Source: Rhizophagus clarus (Eukaryota; Glomeromycota; Glomeromycetes; Glomerales; Glomeraceae). From it: a DNA stretch of 64,000 nucleotides. Under the pieces are notes generated by a model. The model searched no databases. It saw only the letters and a program-made list of their open reading frames with translations, and was not told where the DNA came from. The stretch is taken from NCBI GenBank assembly GCA_015698045.1, contig BLAL01000053.1:1242501-1306500 (forward strand). The letters are read 5' to 3'. Position 1 is the first letter of the stretch; each line of letters starts with the position of its first letter. Shown one piece after another: positions 12,537 through 23,964 of this stretch. Position numbers and translations under genes: made by a program.

Positions 12537-13049
12537 AAATAGCAATTTTAATAGTTCGAAATTTTAAAGTTAAAAGAAACAAAAAACGGTATCTATACTG
12601 GACTGATTTTACTTAAGTAAAATAAAAAAGAAATATAATAACAGTATTTGTAGTAAGTCACGTATAGTCGCACAAGCTTTTTACTCCTTTCATTGACTAA
12701 TCGTTTACCCTTTGTTTGATAAATCATGGGTTTCGGGGGTTAATATGATAAAAAAATCCGTTTTGAGGTTTTACGTGAAGAGATGATGTAATTCTACGCC
12801 ATATCGTTTTACACGCCTTTTGCATAATGAAATATGGGAATGAGAATTTCATCTTTCGAAGATTTCCTTATTTATATTTTAGCCTAAAATATAAATAAGA
12901 TGGAAATATTCATTAATTTTTTGTTTATTAACCATTAAAAGCATTTAAGTTTATTACAACTAGTTTTAAATAATACTCATTAGACAATTTTCTTTATATT
13001 TTCACAAGATAGAATATCTTTTTTTTGCCTTTTTTAAAAAAATTTTATA
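9920..13049. other. 3.1-kb intergenic region, no gene recognised
   Basis: The first kilobase is the duplicated 3' flank shared with B3. Around 11405-11560 lies a patch richer in G and C than its surroundings (GTTGGCGCCAGGGCAG, then CATCGGGTAGGTCTTGCC) that I cannot identify. At 11672-11688 and 11794-11810 is a short inverted repeat (TTGTTATTATTTCATTT and its near complement). A T-run of more than 30 lies at 12496-12531. Frames through it are low-complexity and I do not call genes. Confidence 0.5.
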
Positions 13050-14520
13050 ATGCATATTTATAAAGATAATATAGCAAATAATTTTCAAGAATTTTCTGAA
13101 GAGGATTATAATGTTATAATTTACGCTGGAGAAGAACCAAATATTAAAGAACTTCATGCCCATTCAATTATTTTACGATGTCGTTCACAATATTTTAGAA
13201 CGGCGTTCAGTCCTAATTGGGCCAAAAAAAGGAATGGGACGTACATTTTAAAAAAGCCAAATATTTCTGGAACCATATTTCAAATAATTCTTAGGTAATT
13301 AATTATTGTATCGTATCAATTTATTTTTTGAATTACATTACCGTAATTAATTTTTTTTTTTTTTTTTTTTTCCTAAAAAAATTAGATACATTTATAGTGG
13401 AATAATTAATTTTAATCATATTGAACAAACTGAATATTTAGAATTATTAAAAGCGGCAGATGAACTCGTATTTGAGAATATCGTTAAAAATCTTCAAGAT
13501 TATTTAATTAAACATCAAAATGAGTACTTAAAACAAGATCCAATAGGAATGCTTCAACTTATTTTTCCTTATAAGCAATTCATACCTCTAAGAAATTATT
13601 GTGCAAAAATAATCTGTCAAGAAGCGGGAAAGTTTTTTGAGAGTGAAAGATTTTTAACTATATCATCACGAATCTTGGAATTACTGCTTCAACAGGATGA
13701 CATTGCGTTAGATGAAATGGATATTTGGGAATATTTAATTAAATGGTCTCATGCACAAAATCCTACTATTGAAATTAATCCTTCAAAATGGACTAATATT
13801 GATTTTGAAATTATGAAACAAACAATGAATAATTTGATCCCATTGATCAGATTTCGCAATATCGCATCTCAAGATTTTATTGACAGGATATATCCTTATA
13901 AGAATTTATTATCGGAAAATATTTTACAATTATACCCTTTATCAATTTCAAAATCACCTAGAAGATTTAATTCTACTATTATTACTAACCGAAAAGATCT
14001 CTATTTTTCATTATTTTTAAATTGGATAAATAAGAAGGATATGATTTGTAAAACTAGAAATTTTATTCAATATGAATTTAAACTTATTTTACACGTTGAT
14101 GGTAAAAATGAAATTAGCGGTGATACGTTTCATTATAATTGTGATGGTAAAGGTGCGACCATTATAATCGCGAAAATTAAAAATTCGAATCAATTAGTTG
14201 GTGGTTATAACCCATTGGATTGGAGAGGAAAAGGAAGTAAATCGACATCAGATAGTTTTATATTTTCATTTGATGATTATAGAAATGTTAGTTCTGGTAA
14301 AATCGGTAGAGTAATTGATACTAAACGTGCCGTACGATGTTTTAAAAGATGGGGGCCAATATTTGGTGCTTATGATATTGTAAAGAAGAGTAACGATTTA
14401 ATGATGCGACCGAATGGTGAATGGATTTCTGTTCCATCTTCTTATCCTAATTTAAATATTCCAAATAAGTTTGATGTTGATAGTTATGAAGTATTTCAAG
14501 TAGTTAAAAAAACGGTATAA
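13050..14520 (+). CDS. BTB-BACK-TLDc protein B5
   Basis: Exons 13050-13294 and 13386-14520; intron TAG|GTAATT ... ATTAG|ATACA, phase 2; 459 aa. The N-terminus is the SEEDYN type (FQEFSEEDYNVIIYAGEEPN), one codon shorter in exon 1 than B12. After the junction the usual YCG is YSG. BACK has ICQEAGKFFESERF, LQQDDIALDEMDIWEYLIKW and NLIPLIRFRNI. TLDc runs from about residue 285: FLNWINKKD, GKGATIIIAKIKNSNQLVGG, then DSFIFSFDDYRN, RCFKRWGPIFGAYD, and a closing DSYEVFQVVKK. Its nearest relative in the window is B12, 40 kb away, with which it shares the same TLDc style. Same expected role as the rest of the family. Confidence 0.94.
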
Positions 14521-15579
14521 TGTCATCATCATCATTATTGCATTATTACATATCATTAGATCAAGTTATTAGATTTTTTTTTTTGCATTATTATATATAT
14601 TATTAGATTAAATCATAATTAAATGTATTTTTTTTTTTTTTTTTTACAAAAATTCACAAAATAGCATTATTATAGACTGAATAGATTGGATAGACGAGAT
14701 TTTTTTTTAATAAAAACATTTTTAATTTACAAATTCGTCTCGTCTGTAGAATTTTGCATGTGATGAAACAATTAATAAAAGATGGTTCGAAATTATTATG
14801 AAAATAATATTAAATAAATTTATACATTTACTTAAATTTTATGATATGACTCCTATAAATCGGTTATTCCATATTAAATTTTTTGTATGTTTTTTTTAAA
14901 ATTCATATATTTTCCGTCTTTATGATGCTAAACAAATGAAGAAATTCCTTCATCGAGAAATTCAAAGCGCTTCTATTTAAATTTTGAAGCTTTTAACGAG
15001 ATGTTTAGAATTAACGGATGCAATCTGTTATATAGGATAGTTCTCGTGATAAATCAGATGTTGCATCATTCCATAAACATTGTGAAAAGTCAATATAAAT
15101 GATCGTGACAGTTAACAAAAAAAGGAACAATTCTTTTAATACCTTTGTAGTGATATTAATCAGTTGAATTAGACCAAATAAAAAAATTCTCAACGTTCCA
15201 TGTTTTGTTATTACTATGGATGTAAAGTTACATTCGATGATTGATTGTCATGGCTTTTTTGTCAAAATTATGATATTTTTTGGGGAAGGAATTCGTACTC
15301 TTATTCTCAAATTAATATATCGGAAGTCAATTTTAGCCACTTGCGCTTTTCTTTTTTTTTTAAGTCGAAATTTTTGAGTTAATTAGGAAAATTTTTTAAG
15401 CGTAAACCTACGCAGTCCTATTATACTGTTTTCGTAGTATTGCGAAAGAACCACACGTGGAGGTCGAGTAACCTATGGCGTAGGACTGTGTCTAGATGTA
15501 GTACTACATATGCTGTGTGCCGTAGTACTTCATCGAGCTACGCCTAAAAAAATATCATTAAGAAAGGAATACTTTGGGT
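14521..15579. other. intergenic after B5
   Basis: Poly-T runs and a short inverted motif (GACGAGAT near 14693 against TCGTCTCGTC near 14734). From 15395 to 15550 there is a mixed-composition patch with CCTACGCAGTCC and GCGTAGGACTG in opposite senses, bounded by TTTTTAAGCGTA and TACGCCTAAAAA. It may be an old MITE, but I could not define ends or a target duplication. Confidence 0.35.
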
Positions 15580-16029
15580 TAGAGACCTGCATTTGGCCAT
15601 ATTTTGAGGCCCGGCCCGGCCCGGATTTAAAAACAGTGTATCATGTGCCGGCCCGGCCCGGCCCGGGGTGAAAATACTGAAACCCGGGCCCGGCCCGGAC
15701 CCGGACTGGTTTTTAATATATGTAAGAAAAAATAAAGAAAATAGAAAATAAAATTAGAGTTTTATAATAAAAATATAGTTTTTGGATAAAAAACAACTCG
15801 TATATGAACTCAAAATAAAAAATATTGATTCTCAAGTCTGATCCGAAATTAGAAATTTGCGGCAAGCTTAACTTCGGCCAGAATTAATGAGATCTTGGCC
15901 AGAATTAAGAAAATCCGGGTTTTCCCAAAAAAAATCTGCCAGCCCGGCCCGGCCCGGGTCTTATTTTAATTAAAATTTGCCGGCCCGGACCGGGCTGATC
16001 CGGGTTCGGGCTCAGTTTGCGAGCCTCTA
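15580..16029. mobile_element. hAT-type MITE with GGCCC-rich interior
   Basis: A 450-bp element starting TAGAGACCTGC and ending with the complement of TAGAGGCTCGC. It is flanked on both sides by the 8-bp direct repeat CTTTGGGT (15572-15579 and 16030-16037). An 8-bp duplication with ends of the TAGNG form is typical of the hAT superfamily. The interior has clusters of GGCCC/CCCGG repeats near both ends and an AT-rich middle. There is no coding capacity, so it needs a transposase in trans. Confidence 0.85.
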
Positions 16030-16096
16030 CTTTGGGTAATAACATTGGTCATATTAAAAAGGATTCATTCCATCTTAATATTATTATTTATTATTA

Positions 16097-16275
16097 GAAA
16101 AGATAAGCCTCTATACCCTCTGGAGTATGAATAGCTGAAGCTAATAGAATGAAGCCCATGTGTGAAATCGTACTATAAGCTAGCAAACGTTTTATTCGAT
16201 ATTGAGCTAATCCAAGTAGACTACCAATAATTAGGGATAGTAGTGCACTAATTAGAAGAATATTAATAAACTATT
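16097..16275 (-). pseudogene. nad2: nuclear copy of a mitochondrial nad2 fragment (NUMT)
   Basis: Read on the minus strand, this segment encodes [20 protein letters not shown] followed by [16 protein letters not shown], which is the conserved core of NADH dehydrogenase subunit 2 (a membrane proton-pumping subunit of complex I). The match starts and stops abruptly and no start or full-length gene is present, so it is a mitochondrial DNA insertion of roughly 180 bp, not a functional gene. It lies about 70 bp from the end of the hAT-type MITE. Identification is from recall of the nad2 core, not from a search. Confidence 0.72.
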
Positions 16276-16301
16276 ATATAGTACATTTTCTTCTGTACTA
16301 C

Positions 16302-16328
16302 TTTCGTCACTTTCGTCACTTTCGTCAC
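16302..16328. repeat. TTTCGTCAC tandem triplicate
   Basis: The 9-mer TTTCGTCAC is repeated three times without interruption, right after the mitochondrial fragment. Such a minisatellite may mark the repair joint of the insertion, but that is a guess. Confidence 0.7.
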
Positions 16329-16717
16329 GTTTGATAAAAATGTAACTTAACATAGGTAAACTATTTAACTATTATTTATCAGGCAAATCTTTTTGAAACC
16401 ATTAGAATATTTATCATCTAAACTTCTTCATACCTCATTATAGTTTAATTTCTTAAAAAAACAAAAGTCAATAATTTTATAAACGCTCTTATTTTTTAGT
16501 TTTAATAATTTATTTTTCATTTTGACATGGAAATTTTTTTTAGCAATTTTAAAAAATACGATATTATTATTTTCTACAAATCTTTCCATATACTAGTGGT
16601 AAACCGTAAGCTAATACACCGATTCTCTCTTAAAATCCATATATGAGTAACAAACTATCGTTTATACGTTTATTATTATTTCAATTGGAGACGATCATCC
16701 TTGTATAACTTATTGTT

Positions 16718-16771
16718 GATTGGTTCGGAGAATTTTTGTCCGTAATTTAACTTTATTAATATAGATCTCCA
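16718..16771 (+). promoter_or_regulatory. conserved promoter block of ESE-type genes (B6)
   Basis: The block starting GATTGGTTCGGAGAATT, then TGTCCGTAATTT and ending in AGATCT is found again before B11 at 52154-52204, at similar distance from the start codon (about 75-130 nt). Neither the other subfamilies nor the intergenic DNA shows it. It is likely the shared core promoter of B6 and B11. Confidence 0.6.
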
Positions 16772-16847
16772 AAAGAAAGAAAAATTTTTTTTTCTTTCCT
16801 TTACATAAAGATTTTTATGTAAAAATTTTTAAAATTATATTTAGAAA

Positions 16848-18292
16848 ATGACATATAATTTGGAGTCTGAATTATCCCATGCATTCGGACAATTGCTCAT
16901 TACGGAAATGGATTATAATGTTATTATTCATGTTGGTGTAAAACCTAATTTTAAGGAATTTCATGCACATTCTATTATCTTACGCTGTAGATCCGAATAT
17001 TTCAATAAAATGTTAACCGCTGAAAATATCGAAATGAAAGATGGAAAATATATAATTAAGAAACCAAATACTTCTCCTCAAGCTTTTGACATTATTCTTA
17101 AGTAGGTATCTATTTTATTAAATTTTTAAATTAAATATTTAATTTATCTTAATTTTTTTTTAGTTATCTTTATACCGGTCAAGTTAATATTGCTAATAAA
17201 ACTGGAACTGAACTTTTAGATTTTATGATTCTTTCTAATGAACTAGTGCTGAAAAGATTAACTAAACTTACTGAAGAATTTATTATGGAAAATCAACAAC
17301 AATTCTTACAAAATGATCCAGTCGGAATTTTCAAAATTATTTATTACTATGAACCATTTACTAAGTTACAAGAATATTATTTGGAAAGCATCTGTTCAGA
17401 ACCAATAATTTTGTTCAATTCTGATAAATTCACTCAACTATCAGCTCCTTTATTGGAAATGATTTTAAAACGAGATGACTTGAACTTAAATGAGATTGAA
17501 ATTTGGGAAAGTTTAATTAAATGGGGATTAGCACAGGATAAAACACTTAATCAAGATGTCTCTAAATGGAACAAAGATGATATAAATATTTTTAAAAGGA
17601 TTGTTTATAAATTTATTCCTCTAATTAGATTTTATGATATATCTGGAGAAGATTACTTCAATAAAGTTAAGCCCTATGAAGAAATTTTATCTAAAGAATT
17701 AAGAGATGATATTTTAAAGTCTTATTTAATTCCTGGGTACGAACCAACATATACACCAAGGGGCCCTAAATATTATGCTGGCTCTATTGTGATTAGTCGG
17801 GAACACCTTACGCTTTTTTCAAAATGGATTGATAAAAAGCATAACAAGAATATTCCTTATGAATTTAATCTTTTATATAGAGCTAGTAGAGATGGAAATA
17901 AAGCTGCAACATTTCATGCCAAATGTGATAATAAAGGAGCTACTATAGTAGTAGTAAAAATTAAAAATTCAGAACAAATAGTTGGAGGATATAATCCACT
18001 CTTCTGGGATTCACGCAATGGTTTTAAATCTACAGGAGATAGTTTCATATTCTCATTTGAAAATAAATATAACCATCAAACCGCGAAAGTAGTTTATAGT
18101 TCTAGTAACAAATCTTCTATATATTGTCACTGCTCATGTGGTCCAGTATTTGGTTGTAATGATTTATATGTAAATTATGATAACAATCCTGATGTTTGGT
18201 ATCATCAATGTACAAATTGCTATCCCAAACTTGATTTACCAGAAAGTATGAATGTAGTTGACTATGAAGTATTTCAAGTTATAAAAAAATGA
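16848..18292 (+). CDS. BTB-BACK-TLDc protein B6 (mosaic)
   Basis: Exons 16848-17101 and 17164-18292; intron AA|GTAGGT ... TTTAG|TTATC, phase 2, the shortest of the family at 62 nt; 460 aa. The junction codon is Asn here, where relatives have Arg or Lys. BTB is of the ESE type (GQLLITEMDYNVIIHVG) as in B11. BACK: SICSEPIILFNSDKF, KRDDLNLNEIEIWESLIKW, FIPLIRFYDIS. TLDc from about 280: FSKWIDKK, YRASRDGNKAATFHAKCDNK, GATIVVVKIKNSEQIVGGYN, then YCHCSCGPVFGCNDLYVNYD and VVDYEVFQVIKK. The TLDc half and the 3' flank are nearly identical in DNA to B7 and B8, whereas the promoter and first exon match B11, so the gene is a chimera of two subfamilies. Confidence 0.94.
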
Positions 18293-19979
18293 CCAGATCG
18301 GTTATATGTACCGCAATGATTGTATACATCATGTACAATAGGTAAGAAGTAAGCTTAAATGTAATTTTACCATTTTAAGAAAATTGTAAATAAATAAAGA
18401 TTTCTGAATCGAATTTTTTTTACTATTTATTAGTCCAAATTTTTATTAATTATAATAAGATATTCTTGACACGTGTACGATTTAATATTTAATAACAATT
18501 TATAAATTCAATAAATCAAATATTAGCAAAAACCCATACTGAACTTGTAAAAGGATATGATGATATTATCTAAGCCAATAGATATTGATCATTATCGACT
18601 CTTCATTTTTGTTTATCCTTATCAGGTCAAATAATTTCATGTGGCATGAATGATAAAAAAAAAAAAAAGGAATAAAAATCAAACATTTTCTTTTAAATGC
18701 AACTATTCAAAATTACCTTTGCTGTTAATGAATAGAAAATTCGATAATAAATTTCTTCATTAGTTATTTAGAGTTATTTCAAAAGACATGAAAATCTACA
18801 CAGACTAACAATAAACAAAAACATTGCCTTATGCATTCGAGAACGTTTAATTATACATAATAAGACAAGATCATGCATTTTCTATAGCAAAATATTCAGT
18901 TGAATTCTGTAACTCGCCCACAACCAAAATACCAGAGCTTCTATTATTCTAAACTGGAACTTTATTTGAACATATTTCTACCTCATACTTTTTGTTTATC
19001 TACAATTAGAACTGTAAGTCTGCAGTTGTGAGCACGAATATCGAGGCTACTGGGTAGTATGCGTGATTTTAGGTGCATAGGTGTGGTAGCTACGGAATTA
19101 ATATACTGTATATTGCACAGTTTTATTTGATTATTTAGAAATTAGAAGTATAGCAAAAAAGAAAACATTTTGGTCAAATTCCATTTAAAAACATGTTTCC
19201 AAACTTGAACTTCATTTGATTAAGCGAGATCAAAATTTTATCTTGAAAAAAATCAAGCGAATTGAATATTTTATCTGGTTAATTTTAGATTTTGAATCAG
19301 GTAACATTAACCATAAATGAGAAATTGAATTAAGTTTTTTTGGTTCAATTATATACACAGTACTGCATGCATTACTTAAATTGATTTACGACTTAACTTT
19401 ATTTATACGATATATTAAAATCTACACATGATTATGTTATGTTTATTGGCAAATTTAGTTGATGAGAATGCAGAACAAAAGTAATTCAAGATATATTTTA
19501 GTCTAGGGCTGTAAATGTTAGGAGCCTAAAAAGAGGAAGAGAAGGGAAGGAGGAAGACGACCAAAACAAAAACTACCTCAAAAACAACTGAAAATCATCC
19601 TCCTACAAAAAAAAAACTCTACCATCAGATTGTTAGCAAAAATCGTCCTATAATCTAGAAACTAACTTCCGACTAACTGCCTCAGCATTATGAAAACATT
19701 AATAACGATCGTGTTACAATCTACCTATCGCTGCTGACTTGGCCGATCTTTAAAAAAAAACTGGCCACCAACGTTGAGTTGCAGGAACATTGATTAGCAG
19801 GAGAAAATGAAATAAATAGACCCTCGCACAAACTCACACAGAAATGACGAAAAAGAGGAGACATATTTATATGTTATGCATACGCAGCAAATCCAATGTT
19901 ATAGAATCAAATTTACTCATGCAAGCGAATTTAAAATTGTATTTCGTATAAGTGATAACATTCAACTCCACTATATGAG

Positions 19980-20502
19980 TAGGGATGCCAAAAGTTCGGT
20001 TATAACCGGTCATAACCGGTTTTTGCCGGTTCGGTTTCGGTTCGGTTTTAGTCCAAGACCGACCGGTTAACCGTCGGTTTTATATATAAAAAAACCGATG
20101 AAAAAACCGATCGGTTAATTGTAAATATTTTACAACATATCCCGAAAAAATATCTTTGTTTCAATTGAGAATAACTAAAAAACACGAATTTTAATGTTTA
20201 AATTTATAGTATTTTCCTTTTTGAAATTATAGGGATAATTTTAATTTTGTGCGGTGATCACGTGATTTTTGTATCGTCAAAAATTCACAAAATCAGCACT
20301 ATTTTTGTAAGAAAAAATTATGTAAATTTAAATGTTATTATTAAATAAAGTCATAATTAGCACTTTCTAATAATAATTTATTCGGTTTTGCAATCGGTTT
20401 TGCGGTTCAGTTTTATCGGTCGGTTTTGCGGTCGGTTCGGTTTTGGCTGAAAACCGCGGTTTTAAAACCGAAACCGAACTGAACCGACCGTTGGCATCCC
20501 TA
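19980..20502. mobile_element. hAT-type MITE with CGGTT-rich ends
   Basis: A 523-bp element beginning TAGGGATGCCAAAAGTTCGG and ending with the complement of TAGGGATGCCAACGGTCGG. It is flanked by the 8-bp duplication TATATGAG (19972-19979 and 20503-20510). The other copy of the flank has a single TATATGAG at 25560-25567, i.e. the empty site. Ends are packed with CGGTT/AACCG motifs in both senses. No open frame: it is non-autonomous. Confidence 0.92.
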
Positions 20503-21186
20503 TATATGAGACAGCAGACTTACAAATACATTTATGAGTAATTTTCACGTGAGTTTGTTGCAATAAAAATGTACTTGATCATCTAATAAAATATTGTACA
20601 CATAATAAATAAAGGTCAAATAAAGCAATGAACTATTGTTTATCCTGTCAAAGTCTTCCTTATTCTTGTTTTTTTTCAGCTTAACTTTTTATGCGTTTTG
20701 AAGTTTGCGTATTCTATTAATATTTCCGACTTATTCCTATTATTATTCCAATATTTGGCACAATTTCATTAATCGGGTCAGCCATAGTGGAGACTGATGC
20801 TTCACTCTAAATTAAAATATAAATATGTTTTGATTAAATGACATTTTCAAGCTGCACATCGTTTAAAAATTACGTGGCTGTTTAGTAAATTGTAATATGT
20901 AAGACGATTAAATTATTAATAAATTCGTAGTCTTTTTGAGAATAACTGTAAGTTACATGTTGAATATCAAAAACGATTAGTAAATAATTACTTTTTTATA
21001 TTCTGCGTTTTTTAATTGTAGGATTTATAGCAAGTATCAACCAAATTTATGCATTTAAATTCTTGGATCAGAGCGGTATATGTCGTTTCACAATTAATAC
21101 AGATCATTTAGCTAGAATTAATCATGCATAATATAATTCCGGTAAAATCGGAAATTTTGACATTTTTGGAAATTCTGAGTTAAAGT

Positions 21187-21222
21187 TTGATCAACGTTCC
21201 ACACAATTACTAAATAAATTTA
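21187..21222 (+). promoter_or_regulatory. conserved promoter block of FEY-type genes (B7)
   Basis: TTGATCAACGTTCCACACAA followed by TTACTAAATAAATTT lies about 45 nt before the start of B7. The same block precedes B8 (26261-26295), B9 (from 43915) and B10 (minus strand, 48346-48380, with CACCGTTTCACAC). Only FEY-type genes have it. Confidence 0.65.
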
Positions 21223-21266
21223 AATAATGATGAAATTGTGACATCCTACCAATTTTCTCAGGAAGA

Positions 21267-22711
21267 ATGGCATTTGAATACTCTCAAGAAGTTTGTGATG
21301 ATTATGAAAAATTATTTGAAGATGAGAAAGGACATGATGTGATTATATATGCTGGTGAAGATGAGAATATGAAAGAAATTCATGCACACTCACTCATCTT
21401 GTGTACAAGGTCTCAATATTTTTGTGCAGCATTTTACAATGATTGGGTCGAGAAAAAGGATGGAATTTACATCTTTAAAAAACCTAATATTTCTCCTCAA
21501 CTATTTAAAATTATTTTAAGGTAAAATGAATAAAAACATAAAATCACTCTATTGTATCAAGTGTGAGAGAAATTTATTTGAGTTTTTTTTTTTTAACATT
21601 TAGGTTTATTTACTGTGGAAAAATTAATTTAACATATTTGCAAGGTTCTGAAATATTAAAGCTTTTAATTGCGGTAGATGAACTTAACATTCAAACATTG
21701 GTTATATGTGTTCAAAAGCATTTAATCAATGATAAAGAGTCCTTACAAGAGAATTTTATGGAAATTCTTCGAATGGTTTACCATAATGAGCTATTCATAG
21801 ATTTGTTAAGTTATTGTCTTGAAAAAATTGAAATATTATTCGATTCAGATAAATTTCTTAGTTTAGAAGCATCTTTATTGGAATTTCTTTTAAAGCGTGA
21901 TGATTTAAATTTAAATGAGATTAAAATTTGGGATGGTGTAATTAAATGGGGATTATCACAAGAAGAACTTACTAGTCAAGGTATTTCTAAATGGAACGAG
22001 GATGATATAAATATCCTTAAAAGGATCCTTTGTAAATTTATTCCTTTAATCAGGTTTTATGAAATATCTTCTGAAGACTATATTAACAAAGTTAAACCCT
22101 ACGAAGAGATTTTATCAAAAGAATTGCGAGAAGAAATTTTAAAATTCCACCAAGATCCCGAATATAAACCAATGCTCGACCTTTTACCAAGACATTTTAT
22201 TGATTTTACTCTTGTTAATCGAACACATATCAAGCTATTTATAAATTGGATTAATAAGGGAAATGATGACCCAGTTTCTTATAAATTTAATCTTTTATAT
22301 AGAGCTAGCAGAGATGGAAATACAGCTGAAACATTTCATGCCAAATGTGATAATAAAGGAGCTACTATAGTAGTAGTAAAAATTAAAAATTCAGAACAAA
22401 TAGTTGGAGGATATAATCCACTCTTCTGGGACTCAAGCGATCGTGGTAAATCTACAAGAGATAGTTTTATATTCTCATTTGAAAATAAAAATGACCTTCA
22501 AACCGCAAAAGTAGTTTATAGTTTTGGTGGTCAATATTCTATATATTGTGGTTCAGTAAATGGTCCAGTATTCGGGTCTAACGATTTATTTGTAAATTAT
22601 TCTAATCCTGATGTTTGGTGTCATCGAAGTACAAATTGCTATCCTACACTTGATTTACCAAAAAAAATGAATGTAGTTGACTATGAAGTATTTCAAGTTA
22701 TTAAAAGATGA
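21267..22711 (+). CDS. BTB-BACK-TLDc protein B7
   Basis: Exons 21267-21520 and 21604-22711; intron AAG|GTAAAA ... TTTAG|GTTTA, phase 2; 453 aa. FEY-type N-terminus (MAFEYSQEVCDDYEKLFED), BTB core DVIIYAGEDENMKEIHAHS, FKKPNISPQLFKIILR at the junction, then FIYCGKINLTYLQGSE. BACK: SYCLEKIEILFDSDKF, RDDLNLNEIKIWDGVIKW, FIPLIRFYEIS. TLDc from about 280: FINWINKGND, YRASRDGNTAETFHAKCD, GATIVVVKIKNSEQIVGG, YCGSVNGPVFGSNDLFVNYS, VVDYEVFQVIKR. It is a recent sister of B8 produced by a tandem duplication of about 4.4 kb. Compared with B6 the BACK domain lacks a few residues around CLEKIEILF (no CSEP). Probable Cullin-3 adaptor. Confidence 0.95.
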
Positions 22712-23003
22712 TCGGATTGATTGTATGTACTTTAATAAGTCATGTATGCATCATGTACAATAGTAGGTAAAACTAAGCTTAAATATAATTTACCATTTGA
22801 TGAAAGTTATAAAAGATTTCTGAATCGAAATTTTTTTACTATTTATTAGTCCAAAGAACCTATAATTTTATTCATTATAATTAAATTATTCTTGATGTTA
22901 ATACGATTTAATATTTGATATTAATTTATAAATTTAATAAACCAAATATTAGCAAAAATCCTTACTGAACTTGTAAAAGGATATGGTGAAAAAGAAATAT
23001 TGA

Positions 23004-23348
23004 TTATTATCGGTTCATTCACTCATTTTTACTTATCGTTATCAGGTTCAAGTAATTTCGTATAGCATGTATGGTCAAAAAAAAACCAAATATTTTCTCT
23101 TAAATAATACAATTATCCAAAATTATTTCCTTTGCTGTCAATGAGTACTAGAAAATTCGATAATAAACTTCTTTATTATCGGTTCATTCACTCATTTTTA
23201 CTTATCGTTATCAGGTTCAAGTAATTTCGTATAGCATGTATGGTCAAAAAAAAACCAAATATTTTCTCTTAAATAATACAATTATCCAAAATTATTTCCT
23301 TTGCTGTCAATGAGTACTAGAAAATTCGATAATAAACTTCTTTATTAT
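23004..23348 (+). repeat. 169-bp direct tandem duplication
   Basis: The stretch from CGGTTCATTCACTCATTTTT through GAAAATTCGATAATAAACTT is present twice in a row with no difference I can see (CGGTTCATTC at 23011 and 23180). Copy 1 of the flank has only one version (about 18590-18760). The lack of divergence makes it young. Confidence 0.9.
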
Positions 23349-23964
23349 TCACTTAGAGTTATTTCAATAAGACATGAAAATCTACACAAACTAACAATTA
23401 CCGTGCGCTGCATATAGTGCCCCGATATTATTCAAGAAAGCCAGCCTCGATTTAATAGGGAGGGGGGGGGACTATACGAGGAATATCTTTGTCCAAATAT
23501 CAATAAATTTTGATTATCATTTGATTAAACGAGATCAAAATTTTATCTTGAAGAAAATCAAGCGAATTGAATATTTAATCTGGCTATGAAATTTAGATTT
23601 AATCAGGTACCAACAATCATAAATGAGAAATAATAAAATTTTTTTGACTCATTTATATAATACCGTATGCATTTACTTAAATTGATTTACGACTTAACTT
23701 TTGTATTGCACTCTCATCAACAAAATATTACCAATAAAAATAACATAATCACGTGTAGATTTTTAATATATCGTATAACTAAAGTAATTCTACTAGATAT
23801 ATTCTAGTTTAGGGCTGTAAATGTTGGGAGCCAAGAGAAGGGGAAGAAGGAAGTCGACTAAAAACAAAAATCTACCTCAAAAAACAACTAAAAAACCTGA
23901 AAAAATCATCCTCCTACCAAAAAAACTCTACCCATCAGATTGTTAGCAAAAATCGCCCTATAAT

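Larger units (their letters stand above)
18293..22711 (+). repeat. tandem duplication, copy 1 (flank + B7)
   Basis: The flank 18293-21266 plus gene B7 is repeated as 22712-27794 (flank plus B8) in the same orientation. Landmarks present in order in both copies: CATCATGTACAATAG after the stop, AACTTGTAAAAGGATATG, ATCAGATTGTTAGCAAAAAT, a CTGCTGACTTGGCC block, GTCAAAGTCTTCCTTATTC, and the promoter. This copy carries a 523-bp hAT-type MITE which copy 2 lacks. Confidence 0.85.

Noticed and set aside
12368..12616. 82-aa (+) and 67-aa (-) frames around 12.5 kb
   Set aside because: Both rely on the long T-run; no similarity to any family I know.
15395..15550. Possible MITE with GCGTAGG motifs in both senses
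   Set aside because: Ends and target duplication could not be defined; inverted similarity is patchy.
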